A stretch of 64,000 nt of DNA, taken from contig JAFFJZ010000002.1 of assembly GCA_018340375.1 (NCBI GenBank), positions 41,808,001 through 41,872,000 of the forward strand, read 5' to 3'. The stretch is from Gonatopus flavifemur. Its lineage: Eukaryota; Arthropoda; Insecta; Hymenoptera; Dryinidae. Each line of letters begins with the position of its first letter. Position 1 is the first letter of the stretch. A program made the translations under genes and the position numbers. The notes below the pieces were generated by a model, which ran no database searches, was not told where the DNA came from, and worked only from the letters and a program-made list of their open reading frames with translations. This document shows, in pieces, positions 46,439 through 59,093 of the stretch.

Positions 46439-47656
46439 CACGGAGAGAAATCTACACTAACGATTACTTTTTAATACACAACTCAGTGGTGTAGCTGAAA
46501 AAAAAGAAGATATACACTACTCAGTAGTGGACTGGCACGACTCATTCGTTTCTCAGCAATAACCATTCGTATTAGCCACACGAATGCTGATACAGTCTAG
46601 AGTAGTACCATGTACACTACTCTATCGTACTGTTATACGACTGAGTCGTGTGGACCTCACGAATGGTTTTGAAGCGTATAATGGAATGGGTATGATGTAA
46701 ATTCATAGTGAAACTCACTACTTCTCAAACAGTACTATATAATATATTTGATGCATATCTTCTTCTTTTATGGTCAAATATTCCATCCACATGATATACG
46801 GGCAAATAATATAGTATACGTCCTTCATAAATATGTGAAATACCTCGTGTTGTAGGGGTTAATTGTGTCAAATAATTTATGCCCAATTCTACTGTAAAAA
46901 GAAATATTTGGAACGTTTCAGTTGAGCAATTTTCAAAATCCTGTAACCCTAACTAATATTTTCTCTCAGGATTGTATACAATTTCTCTGAGATTCGAAAT
47001 TCATTTACAAATTTCATTTTAGAAGATTCCACAATACTTGACATTTTTAAACAATTGTACTTTACTTTTGATATTTGACTGTAAGATTTACAGTAGGATA
47101 TACGTGGGACGAAATATATCTCAATTCTAAACGTATAATGATTGAAATATCATTATGCATCATGCATTAAAGTATCTCTACCGTGTACGGTAGAGTTACA
47201 GTGGAATTGGTCAGAAATTATTTGACACAATTAACCCCTACAACACGAGGTATTTCACATATTTATGAAGAACGTATACTATATTATTTGCCCGTATATC
47301 ATGTGGATGAAATATTTGACCATCAAAGAAAAAGATATGCATCAAATATATTATATAGTACTGTTTGAGAAGTAGTGAGTTTCACTATGAATTTACATCA
47401 TACCCATTCCATTATACCTTTCAAAATCATTCGTGAGGTCCACACGACTCAGTCGTATAACAGTACAATAGAGTAGTGCACATGGTAGGTACTACTCTAG
47501 ACTGTATCAGCATTCGTGTGAGTGATACGAATGGTTATTGCTAAGAAACGAATGAGTCGTGCCAGTTCACTGCTGAGTAGCATATCTTCTTTTTTTTCAG
47601 CTACACGACTGAGTCATGTATTAAAAAGTAATCATTAGTGTAAATTTCTCTCCATG
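46439..47656. mobile_element. 1.2-kb CACGG foldback element with ~450-bp arms, TSD TA
   Basis: CACGGAGAGAAATCTACACTA pairs with TAGTGTAAATTTCTCTCCATG. TA flanks both ends (46437-46438 and 47657-47658). The left arm (46439 to about 46893) and right arm (about 47199-47656) are inverted copies with only scattered differences; a 305-bp unpaired spacer lies between. Close to the ends, units such as ACTACTCAGTAGTG, CACGACTCA and AATGGTTATT recur. It is the largest hairpin in the window. No coding capacity (61-codon frame at 47183 is arm sequence). Confidence 0.85.
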
Positions 47657-47790
47657 TATGACAAGACCTCACACGCAAAAAGAAAAGAAATAGCTGTAGC
47701 AGTCAGACACTTTTTTAGCTTCTTTTTCCACTGCTATTTCTCTATTCATTAGCTATCACAGTAAAAAACCGTAGCTCTGCCCAACTAGGA

Positions 47791-47862
47791 ATTCAGTCAG
47801 GTTAACTCGAACACGATTAGGATTTGGTACTGGGGCGCGTTAACCAATTACGCCACCATGAC
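47791..47862 (-). pseudogene. inverted, decayed copy of the 48060 tRNA-like sequence
   Basis: On the minus strand, about 35 bp from GGTCATGG through GGTTAACGC and CCCCAG match the 5' half of the tRNA-like sequence at 48060-48131 almost exactly. The 3' half has diverged: a relic of the B box (GTGTTCGAGTTAAC, 47801-47814) is present, but the T stem and acceptor no longer pair. The two copies lie head to head about 200 bp apart. Confidence 0.5.
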
Positions 47863-48059
47863 CCCTGATTATGATTTGAATTATCGACCGAAGCGACTAC
47901 ACTTGATCTATTCTATGGATTATCCTCTGCCGAATTGTAGGATTCAAACAAGTCTGGTAACTTGATTGATTAATGGATGTCACTCGTGGGTACGGTGATT
48001 CTCAAATTTCAATCGTCCGTAATTATTTGAAGGAAATCTTGAGAAGGGGATCGTTAAGG

Positions 48060-48131
48060 GTCATGGTGGCGTAATTGGTTAACGCACCCCAGAACCTATA
48101 GGTAGTTCCAGGTTCGACTCCTGGCCATGGC
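48060..48131 (+). tRNA. tRNA-like gene or SINE head, Asn-type D arm, atypical anticodon arm
   Basis: The 72-nt sequence folds as a tRNA in most parts. The 7-bp acceptor stem is GTCATGG/CCATGGC with one T-G pair. The D arm is GCG..CGC around TAATTGGTTAA, and the T stem CCAGG/CCTGG encloses loop TTCGACT. The pol III A box (TGGCGTAATTGG, 48067-48078) and B box (GGTTCGACTCC, 48111-48121) match consensus, and a T5 run at 48138-48142 could terminate transcription. The D-arm sequence recalls tRNA-Asn. The anticodon arm is poor: the stem has mismatches and the loop lacks the invariant U33, so an anticodon cannot be assigned. It is most likely a tRNA pseudogene or the head of a short interspersed element; an active decoding tRNA is unlikely. 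Confidence 0.6.
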
Positions 48132-48629
48132 GATTTCTTTTTCAAGATTTAATTCATTTTTCAGTTCATGTGAAACTTTAATGTTTGAATCTTGAAACGA
48201 GTCCATATTCTCTCTTCAACGATGAAGTTGGTTTTGTACGTATCGTACCGCTTACTCGTCATGAGAGAGAATAATTATTTGACACGTTTCGAGATATTTG
48301 AAAAAAGTTCATCTCTTTCCTTCTAACCACATACTCTGAGTGGGGAGTTGTGATTATTAGAGACATGGATCCGTTCGTGTGTCAAATTTGCTGTATCAGT
48401 GACACACGCATCGATTATTTTCATTGATCGACGTAAATATGTTTCTTCGCTTCTAGCAAGTCATTAATCGTATTATGATTTAAATAATTTAACTGTGGAA
48501 TTTTGGCTGTGCAAGCTACATTTTTTACCGCTCATTCGGTAGTTGTGACAACTCAAACTACCCAAATAATAATCAATCATTTTTTCCATGTGAGTGTTTC
48601 AAAATCCTCATAAAGACCTGGTGAGGCTA

Positions 48630-48840
48630 CACTGTAAAAAAACTTCCAAAACAAGGTTTGGAAGTTTTTTACCAAACATTTTGTGGTAAGTTCACAAACA
48701 TAGTGGGTGAAATCACAAACAATTTTTGTGGATTGACCAATTTTTTCTGGAAAATTACAAAAATTGTTTGGAAATTTACTAATCTATAAGTTTTTCACCA
48801 CACTTTTCTGCTTGGAAATCCACGAATATTTTTCACAGTG
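48630..48840. mobile_element. 211-bp CACTGTAAAAAA MITE with ACAAACTTTTTGG units, TSD TA
   Basis: CACTGTAAAAAAACTTCC at the left and the reverse of ATATTTTTCACAGTG at the right, flanked by TA. The body is a set of CCAAACATTTTGTGG / TTTACAAAAATTG units. Same family as 62078-62325. Confidence 0.7.
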
Positions 48841-49029
48841 TAACATTATCCTCTATTGTCATCGCAATATGAATTTTGTGGCCAAATTTGAGAAAAATAA
48901 GAAATGATGAATTCTCAGTAGAATAAATTTTTCTCAATGAAAAATGCACAGATTTTGAATCACATAGTTGACTGAAAATTAATTCATTCCAAATAAGTGT
49001 CAATGATTTCTGATCAGAGATTCGCATTC

Positions 49030-49370
49030 GGAGAGAGAAAATTTACTGACACAACAAATCAAAATATTATAAAAATAGAATAGCAAATCTTTTTGCTAAC
49101 CTAGTGAAACATTCGCTACCACAACTCGCTGATTGAATTGCTAAGGGAGCAACATGATCAACCGAAGTAGCAAAATTTGCAGTATTATATACAGAATAGC
49201 AGATAAATTTAGCTGGAGGAATCGACATGTTTTACTGCCACAGCCATAAAAAACCCTGAAGAGGCAAGCAAGTAGTTACCGCCACAGTAGAAAATATGCA
49301 GTTCCAGCCAAAGGAACCAAACAAAATCAGATTTTGGTATCACAACGAACTTCTTTTCCCCCGTGAAACA
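49030..49370. mobile_element. old GCAAA-family MITE copy
   Basis: CATTCGGAGAGAGAAAATTTACTGAC..CAACAAATC at the left and CGAACTTCTTTTCCCCCGTG at the right are diverged family ends. TATTATATACAGAATAGCA and CTGCCACAGCC words are in between. Confidence 0.55.
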
Positions 49371-49399
49371 TCATCAATCGGTTTGCATAATTTCGTTGT

Positions 49400-50220
49400 A
49401 CAGGAGAGAAATCAGAGTTTCTGAACAGCAATCAATATTCCCACATAAAGATATGCAACGGTTGTACATTCTCTGAGCGTGGACAAGCGAGAACCAATCT
49501 CATTGAGATGGAATCCAGACATTCCTCGGAGAAAGGAACTTCCGTTCTCACTCGATGAACAATTTGTTCCTCGAGATATCTGGAAAATGAGTTTCAGGCA
49601 TTTATTGGATATATACCTCCAACGGTTTTGTGTATTCCGTTTATGTTTCAAACAAAAATTGGAAATTTAATTTTCGAATATAGCCGATCCTCAAAAATGT
49701 ATCTTTGATCGCGTGTGAAATAGATCACTTTGAAGTTGTGAAATATTTGGTCATAAAAACACCAACAAAAAACTTGACTTCTCTCGATGTACTCATACTT
49801 TTTCTGAAAGTATTCTTTTTTTGTGGACTCGATTCATCGTTGTGATCGCTGTGAATGAAAAATTTGTGTACGTGAGAATAATACAAAGCTCTTTCTTTGA
49901 CCTCGAAACAGAAGGATCGTGGCTACATCTACAACCGAGACCATCTTCAGTGTTTCCGTTTCGGTGATACACATCAGTTATCGATTTTATGATGGACAAA
50001 CAACTACTCGTTACATACATCTTCTCCAGTAAATATATACGTGTGTAGCAATAGACGTGTGTTTAGATATCTCATAATAATTTGTAGCGATGTCTAAAAT
50101 TGCATACCCTGAAAACAAGGATTAGTAACAATAGAATTGTCTAATGTATACTCTTGAATGTAACCAATCAAATATTTGATAACATTAATCGAATATCAAT
50201 GCTTATTCAAATTGTAGATT
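49400..50220. other. unique non-coding stretch
   Basis: Overlapping short frames on both strands (49412-49651, 49479-49670, 49793-50020) show no recognisable family; no repeats seen. Confidence 0.35.
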
Positions 50221-50223
50221 TCG

Positions 50224-51080
50224 GTAGGGTAGACCGAGGCGAATCGGATCACTTTTTTTCAAATAATAAAAATTATCAGAAGGAGAGTTTTTTCAGTAGG
50301 TCCCTGGATAAATGCTAATTGTATACATTTTTGACTTGAGATCTATGCAAGAAAAGAATATTCAAATACACAGTTCTTTGTTTTACAACGAAATAAACAT
50401 AAAATGGCAAATATCCGATTTGCCCCAAGATCGGGGGTGAAGAGGATCATTGATAGAAATGGGACGTATATTGATGCAAAACGAATTTACACTTTGAAAC
50501 TCTTTTTTGAACCCTAAATACGTTCAATATATGAAAGAATTGTATACCACGCACCTGCGGAAAATCAACGATTCTGTGTGACTTTTTCAAAGCAAAAAAT
50601 ACCAGTACCAGTCTGTTGATGCACAATTGTTGCCTCTAAGTCACATATGACTCAAAAAAAACTCATAATCCACATCGTGATCTGAATCACCCCATATACT
50701 ATTTGGGAGAAAACATTGATCTGCTCATGAAAGACGTGATAACGTTGTCTAAATAATTTACTCATCTAATTCAGTACATCACGAACTATGCATATGAATC
50801 GGATTGGCATGATTTTCAACGTATAGTGCCAATGAAAATTCCAAGAATCGCGATAGCGTTTTCGCATCAGCGATGAAATTCTCCTCTATGCACACGATGC
50901 TACAATTTATATCATTGCCCAGAACTAAATAATGTGCGTTATGGTCATGTTATCCTGTTTTTCCGGTAGTTGATGAGATTATGTAAGCATTTACACGTTA
51001 AAAGAATGTAATTGATAATACAAATGATCAAAAACAGCGAATTTGCTTATTTTGATCCAATTCACTTCGGTCTACCCTAC
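50224..51080. mobile_element. 857-bp element with GTAGGGTAGACCGA ends
   Basis: GTAGGGTAGACCGAGGCGAA at the left and the reverse of TTCACTTCGGTCTACCCTAC at the right are inverted, extending through GATCA/TGATC. An internal stretch (CCGATTTGCCCCAAGATCGG and GGTGAAGAGGATCA) echoes the terminus. Without coding capacity. Confidence 0.6.
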
Positions 51081-51137
51081 TCTATACATATATGCATATT
51101 CTGTAATAATTCGTCATCTTTTGGACTGGAGACTCAT

Positions 51138-51247
51138 GCTATAGTGACTGTCGCGCGCGATATCATTAGAAGAAAAAAGAGATCCGAGTTGAAAACATCT
51201 TCTCTCTTTTTCCTTCCAATGGTGTCGCGTGCGACAGTCGCTATCAC
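51138..51247. repeat. short inverted repeat with GACTGTCGC arms
   Basis: TATAGTGACTGTCGCGCGCGAT pairs with GTCGCGTGCGACAGTCGCTATC around an A-rich / T-rich centre. About 110 bp. Confidence 0.5.
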
Positions 51248-51259
51248 ACCGAAAATAAA

Positions 51260-54130
51260 ATTGATCAAATGTTAACGTTTTGACATCAATCTTCGATGTC
51301 CATGGAACCATAAGAGCGCAAAAATCACTAGTCATTCTCACTCATATCAACTGTCTAGAGATGAATGGCAACAGTGCACTCATTCGTGTACAAGACTCCA
51401 TATAGTGGAGCGCAGACATCTTTTAATGCCGTTGATCGCATCTTTCCGTGACGAACTTGGCACGGGCGCTCAATGTCCCTAGACATCGATCAACGATGTA
51501 CTGGACATCAATCAGTGATGTCTTGGGAATTGAGGAGAAGTGCATATGGCGCGATCTTTTGAGTTCAATAAGATTAAAGTCTTATGATTAAAATTGTGGT
51601 TTTGAAAATTCGAGGCTCAGGAGACTTTCTCAAAGTCTGTCTTCACTACCACTTTAAAACTACTTGAACGATTCATTTCAAATTTGGCACACACACTCAA
51701 GATATAAAAAAACTCACCCCCCTTTTCCGTGAAAAATAGCACTCTTCACTTTAAATGGCCAGCGAAAATTTCAAAATGAAAGAAGAATAATCTGAGACCG
51801 TTGGGGGGCGGATTTATTAATACTTTGAATAAATTCAAACGGTTTTTGATTTGAGATAATTTCCAGCTGAAATACAAGGAACGCAAGGAATCGTCTTTTT
51901 CCAGAGGCGCTCTGAGAAAAACCCTGTCACCAGCTTATTTGTGGTTATTTTTCATCAAACCATGCTCAATAATGTACAAAAAGTTTTAATGAATTCACTC
52001 GAACCATTTTCCTAAGAAAAAAATTCGTAAAAAAGCGTATTTTTCCTCGCTGAAAACCTACCCCCCCCCCTCCCCGCCACTCTTAATATCCATTTACTTC
52101 AAAGACGTTAATAAACAATTAGAAATCGATGTCGATCACTTATTTGAAAACTGTGGTAACCAATACTTGCTCTCGGTGTAGGTTTATTTCTCGTTTTTCT
52201 TTCGATTGCTTTGTCCACTTGCCGTTACCACTCAACATTTCCAGAGGTTGACACTTTACGAGTCCGCTTGTCAGCTTCGCTTTATCCCTTGGATTTATAT
52301 TGTATTATTTACCCCATTGTCTACTTACCGCAATTTCGATCGAATTTGCTATGAGAGATTTTCAGATTTTCTTTTATAAAGCATGGAATTGAAAAAAAGG
52401 ACGATAAAATAACAATTCACTTTTTATATGAAATCAAACAGATCTGGAAATGTGTTGGTGTGAAATTTCAATTTGAATCCCTTGTGTTTAGAATACCATA
52501 TCGCTGTATAAAAAGTTCTGATTAAGTAAAACCGAAACTAATCAGGATTATTCGTGGGCGGTTGTTCATTTCTTTCAATTATCATTCAAATTAAAATAGG
52601 TACGTTTCTCACGTCGGCTAGTTTTAATTCGATTCTTGGAACGTATCTGTGTTCTGACATCGATTTTCTTGAAAGAAAATCGAAAGGACGTCCTTCGAAA
52701 GGAACAAAGCGGAGTTGTAGGATGGAATTAATTGTTTTTACAAATTGAAAAATACGATCAAGATTGTAAGGTCGATGAATGATTATTGATACCTTTTATC
52801 AGGTATTCAAGATTCGAGGGTGGCACAAAGTACGAAGGTTGTTCAGAGCAACGGAGATTTTGTAAAAATTTGACCACATCGTAGAATAGCATGATGAAAA
52901 GTTAGCATTGTTTTATTTAATGGAACCTGCAGTATTAGATAGTTTCACAGTTTTAGAAATACGTTCGGTGTAACGTCAGTCAACGTTGAAATTCACACCG
53001 TAGCTTTGATTTAATAAGAACAATTATTTCAACTTGGATTATCAAGGTTGTGTTGAACTTCTTTGACCTCGAAAGTGTTTTATTTAATCAAGGTAGATGT
53101 TGCGGGAAGAGATATAATAATAGAGAGAACATTTCATGGAAAGCTAACAAACAATCAGAAGCATAGAATTACATAATTTAGAATTCAAATGAAAAGTTTG
53201 AATTGTACACGACAGTCGGGGTAGAATTGAAAAATTATCTGTGCTGAGGATTTGTTTTATAACCTTTCAGATTCATTAGAATGATTTTCGGAAAGTTTGA
53301 AGTACAATGTGACGAAGAACAAAACGACCTACATAAATTATTTAAATACTCGAGAAGAGGAGCCGAAGGGGTACATAATTTTCTTATTTCATTATTACGG
53401 ACAATAACAATATCTTATACCGAAACGGAGGGAAGAGAATCCCAAATTCCTGAAGAATCCCCGCGTAATTTGTGTACAACCCTTGAGAGATCGTTTTACT
53501 TCTGCTTCGATGACAAAGGATTAGAAAAAGACAACGCTGGAATAGGGAGAAAGTTTGAACAGAGATCTACATTTAAAAAAAAACAGAATTATATGAAATT
53601 CAATCAGTTTGAAAGCCATTGCTAATTCCAGGTGATTTTATCGGTTCAACAATTATAATTATGGATGAGCGGGAAACCATATTTTTATTACTCTTCGTCG
53701 TTTTATCAATAACAATCAAAAGAATTGACACATATAATTTTACTCTCATTAATTGAATACTGACTTACCATCTCCTTTCAATATGATTCCTTTTCTTGAA
53801 TATGTGTTTCGATCCCCTTCATTTTCTCAACTCTGTTACTTTCAAACACTTTTTTTTCATTCCTTTTCTTTCTCAAATTAATTTCCTTTCGTCCGATATT
53901 TGTTTGTTTCTTCTACCCTTCTGCGAAGGAGACAATAACTCATGGATTTCTCTGGAACAGTGGTATCTGAAAGATGAAAAATGTTCCTTTGTTTCTTGCA
54001 ATACTAATTCCGAGCTTGATTAATCTTTGACTCACATATTTCCAGATGATCTGGATTTTTCATATGTAATGAATACAATTCTGTTGATTACAAAATCTCA
54101 TGAGGAATTGAAAATCTAAAAATGATGGAG
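51260..54130. other. repeat-poor stretch; one featureless 114-codon frame
   Basis: ATCGATCAACGATGTACTGG / CATCAATCAGTGATG units occur at 51435-51530. A C-run at 52062-52071 and CTCACCCCCC near 51714 bracket a possible old element. The + frame at 53281-53625 (charged, MIFGKFEVQCDEEQN...) follows an acceptor-like CCTTTCAG at 53263-53270 but has an in-frame stop between that site and its ATG and no family match that I know. Confidence 0.3.
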
Positions 54131-54144
54131 ATTACAGTTGCACG

Positions 54145-54330
54145 AAGAAAAAAGAAATTGGCTGTGCTTATCACAGCAAAAAATGTTCACTCCTGCATCA
54201 AATTTTGGTATTATATATAGAACAGCAAACATTTTGCTGGAGATGTCAATATTTCTTGGTGTGATAACAAATAGTTTACTGCCACAGCGACGAATTCACT
54301 ACTCCAGCGAAAGTTACGCCATGCCGGATG
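54145..54330. mobile_element. partial GCAAA-family MITE
   Basis: GCTGTGCTTATCACAGCAAA, CTCCTGCATCAAATTTTGG, TATTATATATAGAACAGCAA and CTGCCACAGCGA words in family order. The ends are decayed. Confidence 0.5.
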
Positions 54331-54334
54331 GAAT

Positions 54335-57300
54335 ATATTTGAATGCTTGAGAAATTGTGAACTCCAAACTTAGATTCAAATGCATTTCCTCAACGATGAA
54401 CTATGAGCGATCAACTATGTGCACGGCGCATTAGCGTAGCATTCCATACTTTCCCACCTGAGATAAGAACCGAATTCTCGTGAGTAACAGTTCAGTATTG
54501 TGGAATTACTGAAAGGTCAGAGACCGACCTAGTATCGCGCGAGGAATGTTCAGCAACAAAATTAACGCGGTGCGATATGTTATCTCTTGTATAGCCTTAA
54601 CGAACGTGAAACAAAATTTTCAGATAGATCTTTTGACATTCAGCTACATCCTTTCGATTATTCATTGACTAAATCGGGGATGAAAGGTTTCGTAGTTCCT
54701 CCCCGCATGATATGGAGGTACCCACAGACTGCGCAAGACTGTATTACATTACAATTTTATCGGACAAAATTTTTGGTTTCCATGTAGAAATGATGATTCT
54801 TCAGAAATAAAAAAAGCCTTGAATATTTCATTTCTTTCCCTACGAGATCGAGAAGAAGAAGGTAATAAGAAAATCATTAAATTTCAAAGTGTTCGTATGC
54901 GGTGCAGTGAGACGGAGTAATAAAAAAGACTATCAAATTTGACAAGGACCGTGGGTGAGAGAATTTGAATATTAAGGTGGATACGCGGTTACCGAGAGAA
55001 AAAGAGTAAGACAGATATAAAGAACAGGAAATCTTGAAGTAAAAGAAAAGACTTTCATGTTTGAATTAATATTATTGCCGGAATGAAAAAGAGTTTGAGA
55101 GTTTCTCAAAAATATATTTGCAAACTCTATGCAATATGCTATGAAAAAACTAAAAGAGTATGTGCATCAAATCCCTGGATTTCAGAGTATTTGATGACTC
55201 TAATGAAAATAAAATGAAAATCTCACACAACCATACAATAGTTGTAAAAGTTGTAATTTAAAGATTTGAGGGATTCATTTTTTATTTCTATTTTAACGTT
55301 CTGTCTTGAGCTTTATGTTCTCTGAGGCACAGTTCGTACGTACGTGTAATCGTTCTCACGTATACTTTGAACATCCTATGGAAAAAATTACCCCTCAAGC
55401 ATCTCATCTTAAACTGCTCTACAACAGCATCACACGAAGTATTCAGCGATTATAAAAGCTCACACGTACGATTACGAAAGAGCTTGACCCGCTGCAATGG
55501 AAATAGATATCTTTAGAGATTCCAATTTCAGAATTTTCAAGAGTTGAATGATATTGTTGTTTAAGTCAACTTTTCCCTCCATCGTATCTTGCATATTCAT
55601 CTTTTTCTTTGAGAAAATACAGAAAGTGTTTGGATACTTTAACGAAGTACGATTTTTGTATACACCCTAGTGGATCTGGGTGAACCGACAAGCGACCAAA
55701 AATCTCGGTTACATTTTGGTGAAAAATCACTTGTTGACATTTTTTTCAACAAAAATTGACCAAAATTCAAACAAATCTCAGTTTGATGATTTCGTGGTAA
55801 TTTCCTGGATTTTGACCTCAAAAATACCAAAAAGGTTTCCAAAACTGGACCACATTTCTTGGTTACCTTTTGGTGGCGGATTTGTTCTGAGCAACCATTA
55901 GTTTTCGGTCACAAATAGATCATTATATGATAAAAACCATCTGAGTAACTATTTTTTGACCAAATTTTCACCAAACTAAAAAACAATCGAAAATAAACCA
56001 TAGAAATTGGTCACTTTGTACTTGAAGAATGATTAAAAATCCCTCTATAGAATATTTATGTCCTGCCAACGATGTTATAAAATATCAAGAATCATCTTTC
56101 ATCTATCACTCGAGAAATAATTCTGCACAAAACGAAATTGAAATCTCGATAAGTCGTGAAAAATTAATCTAATCCATTTTGAAATACTCTTCTCTTCCGT
56201 TTCTGTTGATTAAGAAGCGAAATATACCCTCACAATTGACCGCTGAACTTTGCTCGTTATTTATGCTTTTATCCTTCCGCTTGGTCGTGAAAAATATATA
56301 CGGTAAAATAAAAAAGCCAATGTAATCTTGTTCGTTACTTGAAAGAAGTAAGTTGTAATTACGATACACATTTTTCGTCTACTCAACGATAATTAACGCA
56401 CCTTATTACGTTACGAACTATTCTTGTATGAAGACAACGTGAATCGTGGGAAAAAAATAACATTACGAAGACGTTTCTTACCAATCAGGATAATTTATAT
56501 GAATATTATATCGCGTAACAATAAGTGTTCGAGAACACGTATATCAGAATGAATGTAGAAAATCTGATACGACGTATTTCCGATACTAAAGAAAAACTAA
56601 ATAAATTCTCCATTCCACTTCATGACGAAAAATAAATAGTTTATGAACTGAGTTGGGAGGAAGAATTGCATTTCTGCATCACGGGTTCGTGAACTATCTG
56701 TTTTTCGATAGAATGAGAAAGGAGAAAAAGAGTTCATTTTTCAAGCATGCATGTATCCGAGTTCACAAGCGTGCGTTTGCGCATAGAGTTTTGAAAAATA
56801 TATAACGAAGGAATGTTTCTGCTTGGAGAACAAACGTTTGGCAAAGAGACGGGTAATTCAGATATTTAAATATGGTGACAAATGAATTACCTTGAACTGA
56901 GAAACCTTGCATTGACAAGGAATTTAAAAAAAAAAAAAAGAAAGACAGAATTTAATTCTTCCAGATGAATTAAAAAATGTACCGTATAAAAATATCTCCG
57001 ATACGAAATAGTAGTTTCAACAAAGGGAATGTCATAGCTGCGTAAAATCGATTCAAACAACAAGTATGAAATTGAATGCTTGCTTTCACGTTGAATAGAT
57101 CAATCATTCTAATAGTATCTCATATCTGATTTCATTCCAATGATCAAAGGTGGAAGGTAGAAGAAGCACGTTTGATTCACGTGACGGGAACGTTGACTTT
57201 TAGGAATAAGGATTGTACCTTGAAGAGCAGTAACGTTGAGAAACGGAGAACTCTAATTATAGAGGAATCATGGTTACTCGATTTAAACGGGACCGAAATA

Positions 57301-58395
57301 ACGTGGATTAATAGTAAGGTCGGAATAAAGCGATTCGAATATTGGATAATCGTATCGTATAAGGTTATAAAATTGGAAATCAGATAACCGCGAGTTTGCT
57401 CTGTATGTGTAATACAAAATTGCCATTCAATTGCCGTTTCAATGGTTCAAGGGAACGAATTTCACTTCTTCGGAAACATTGAAAAGAAAAGAGAAACTGA
57501 AAAGTGTGTTATCTGATCGAATTTCATTAGAGTACGATAATAATTCTCACGTATACCCTCAATTATTGTTCAAAGAGTTGACTATCAAAATGAAATATTT
57601 GTCATACGTGTTTCCCAAATACGAAGGGCCGAATGGACGAGAAATTCGAAATATGTGTGGAAGAGAAGTCGTAAAATATAAAATCTCTATACGAAGGTCG
57701 CGTAATAATCCTCGTGCAATGTGACCTTGTTGACTTGCTTTGCTTTCTTGCTTACGCAAATGTAATTTTCTTCTTTTCCTCGAATCCATGTCTGATGTAT
57801 AAATCTACCACCAATTTCGAACCACGTTGATGCATCGTATAATGTGCGATGAGTGGATTGATTTGAATGCAGTGGTGAATCACTTGAATTCGAGGAGAGT
57901 ATTGGGGTAGAATTATTGGTATGCACACAGTGTTATTGATTATTTTACTTTCAGAAATCTCGGGAAATCTTCTCGCGATTATTTACAGTGTCGTCAAACG
58001 CAAAACCCCGGATATACCACCAAATTTCGATGGAACTTCACTTCTTTGATTGACAGAAACATTTCTGGTTCTCTTGATTCGACTAGTTCAACTAAATTTT
58101 CCAAATTCAGTTATTCTCTACTGAGATTTATGATCGATCCATCTACTACATTTAATCCTGATATAGGAAAATTAGAAGGAAGAAAAGAGTTGGGAAAAAT
58201 TGTTTTCCACAACGATATTACGTCATTCGTATATATTATTGGCAACATTTCGCGACACGTGGTTCTCGTTGTCTCTTTTAAATTTCATTGTGCGAGCTCT
58301 ATAAGAATTCACTACATGAAAACAAACTTGAATTTATCAAAAATCAAAAGAATCTTCATGCATGATTCGTTTCGTGGCGAGGATGATTTATCAAT
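54335..58395. other. repeat-poor region directly upstream of the eag PAS exons
   Basis: No clear inverted-repeat element. Several frames occur (54587-54787, 57172-57387, 57431-57724 and 58046-58579 on +; 57687-57926 on -) but none shows known motifs, and the last ends in transposon sequence. The 54420-54560 segment is less AT-rich. An ACCAAAA/TTTTGGT-rich part lies at 55690-56000. I searched here for the first eag coding exon (RRGLVAPQNTFLENI) and did not find it. Confidence 0.35.
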
Positions 58396-58402
58396 CGATT
58401 AC

Positions 58403-58650
58403 ACGGAGAAAAAAATTCACTGTGACAGCGGAATCTGGTTTTCTTGCCTATCTTTTGTTGGAATAGCAAATTTTTCACTGTCACTGGTAAAAATGTTAAC
58501 TTCTCCAGCAAAATTTGTTTGCTATTCTATACATAGAAATCGCGATTGTAGCGAAGAAGATCGCTATGATGTCAAATAGTTTGTTGTCACAGAAAAAAAA
58601 TTGCTACTCCAGTAGAAGGGATCCAGCAAAGTTTTATATATTCTCTCTGT
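58403..58650. mobile_element. GCAAA-family MITE 450 bp upstream of the eag exon
   Basis: CACGGAGAAAAAAATTCACTG follows TA; words GCGGAATCTGGTTTTCTTGCC, CCAGCAAAATTTGTTTGCTATT and CAGTAGAAGGGATCCAGCAAA are in family order; the right end has decayed to TTCTCTCTGTA. Confidence 0.6.
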
Positions 58651-59093
58651 ATATTTGATGATGATACATCACACATGTTCTCTACCATTCCAACAAAAGA
58701 CATGTTTTCTTTGATGAGAATTAGAATACTCCGTAAAATCTAAAAGATAAAACGAAAGGATGCTTTTCCCAACGCAGGTTGATTTCAAATTTTGTTATGC
58801 AGATGAAGTTAATTGCTCCTGTCTAGCCTCAGTATCAATATACACAAAAAGTGTACCCTGTTGAAACAACAAATATATAGTTCTTGCAAAAAAAACTACA
58901 TATGAAACTTCTGATATTGATTGTCCGATACCAATTAATCTGTGTTCCCGAACGGTAATCATCGAAAGTGGTGAATTTTGATTGAAATTCCCCAACCCTC
59001 TTTGTATATACCTAAAGTAAAAGTATTGAGAATAAGTAAAGAAAACGTTATGACACGTGAGTAACATTATTCTTTGAATATTTCTGTTCACAG

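Noticed and set aside
53281..53625. 114-codon + frame after a CCTTTCAG acceptor-like site
   Set aside because: An in-frame TAG lies between the acceptor and the ATG, no motif is recognisable and composition matches the surroundings.
58046..58579. Longest frame in the window (177 codons, +)
   Set aside because: Its last third is translated from the GCAAA MITE at 58403-58650 and the first part shows no motif, so it is a chance frame.
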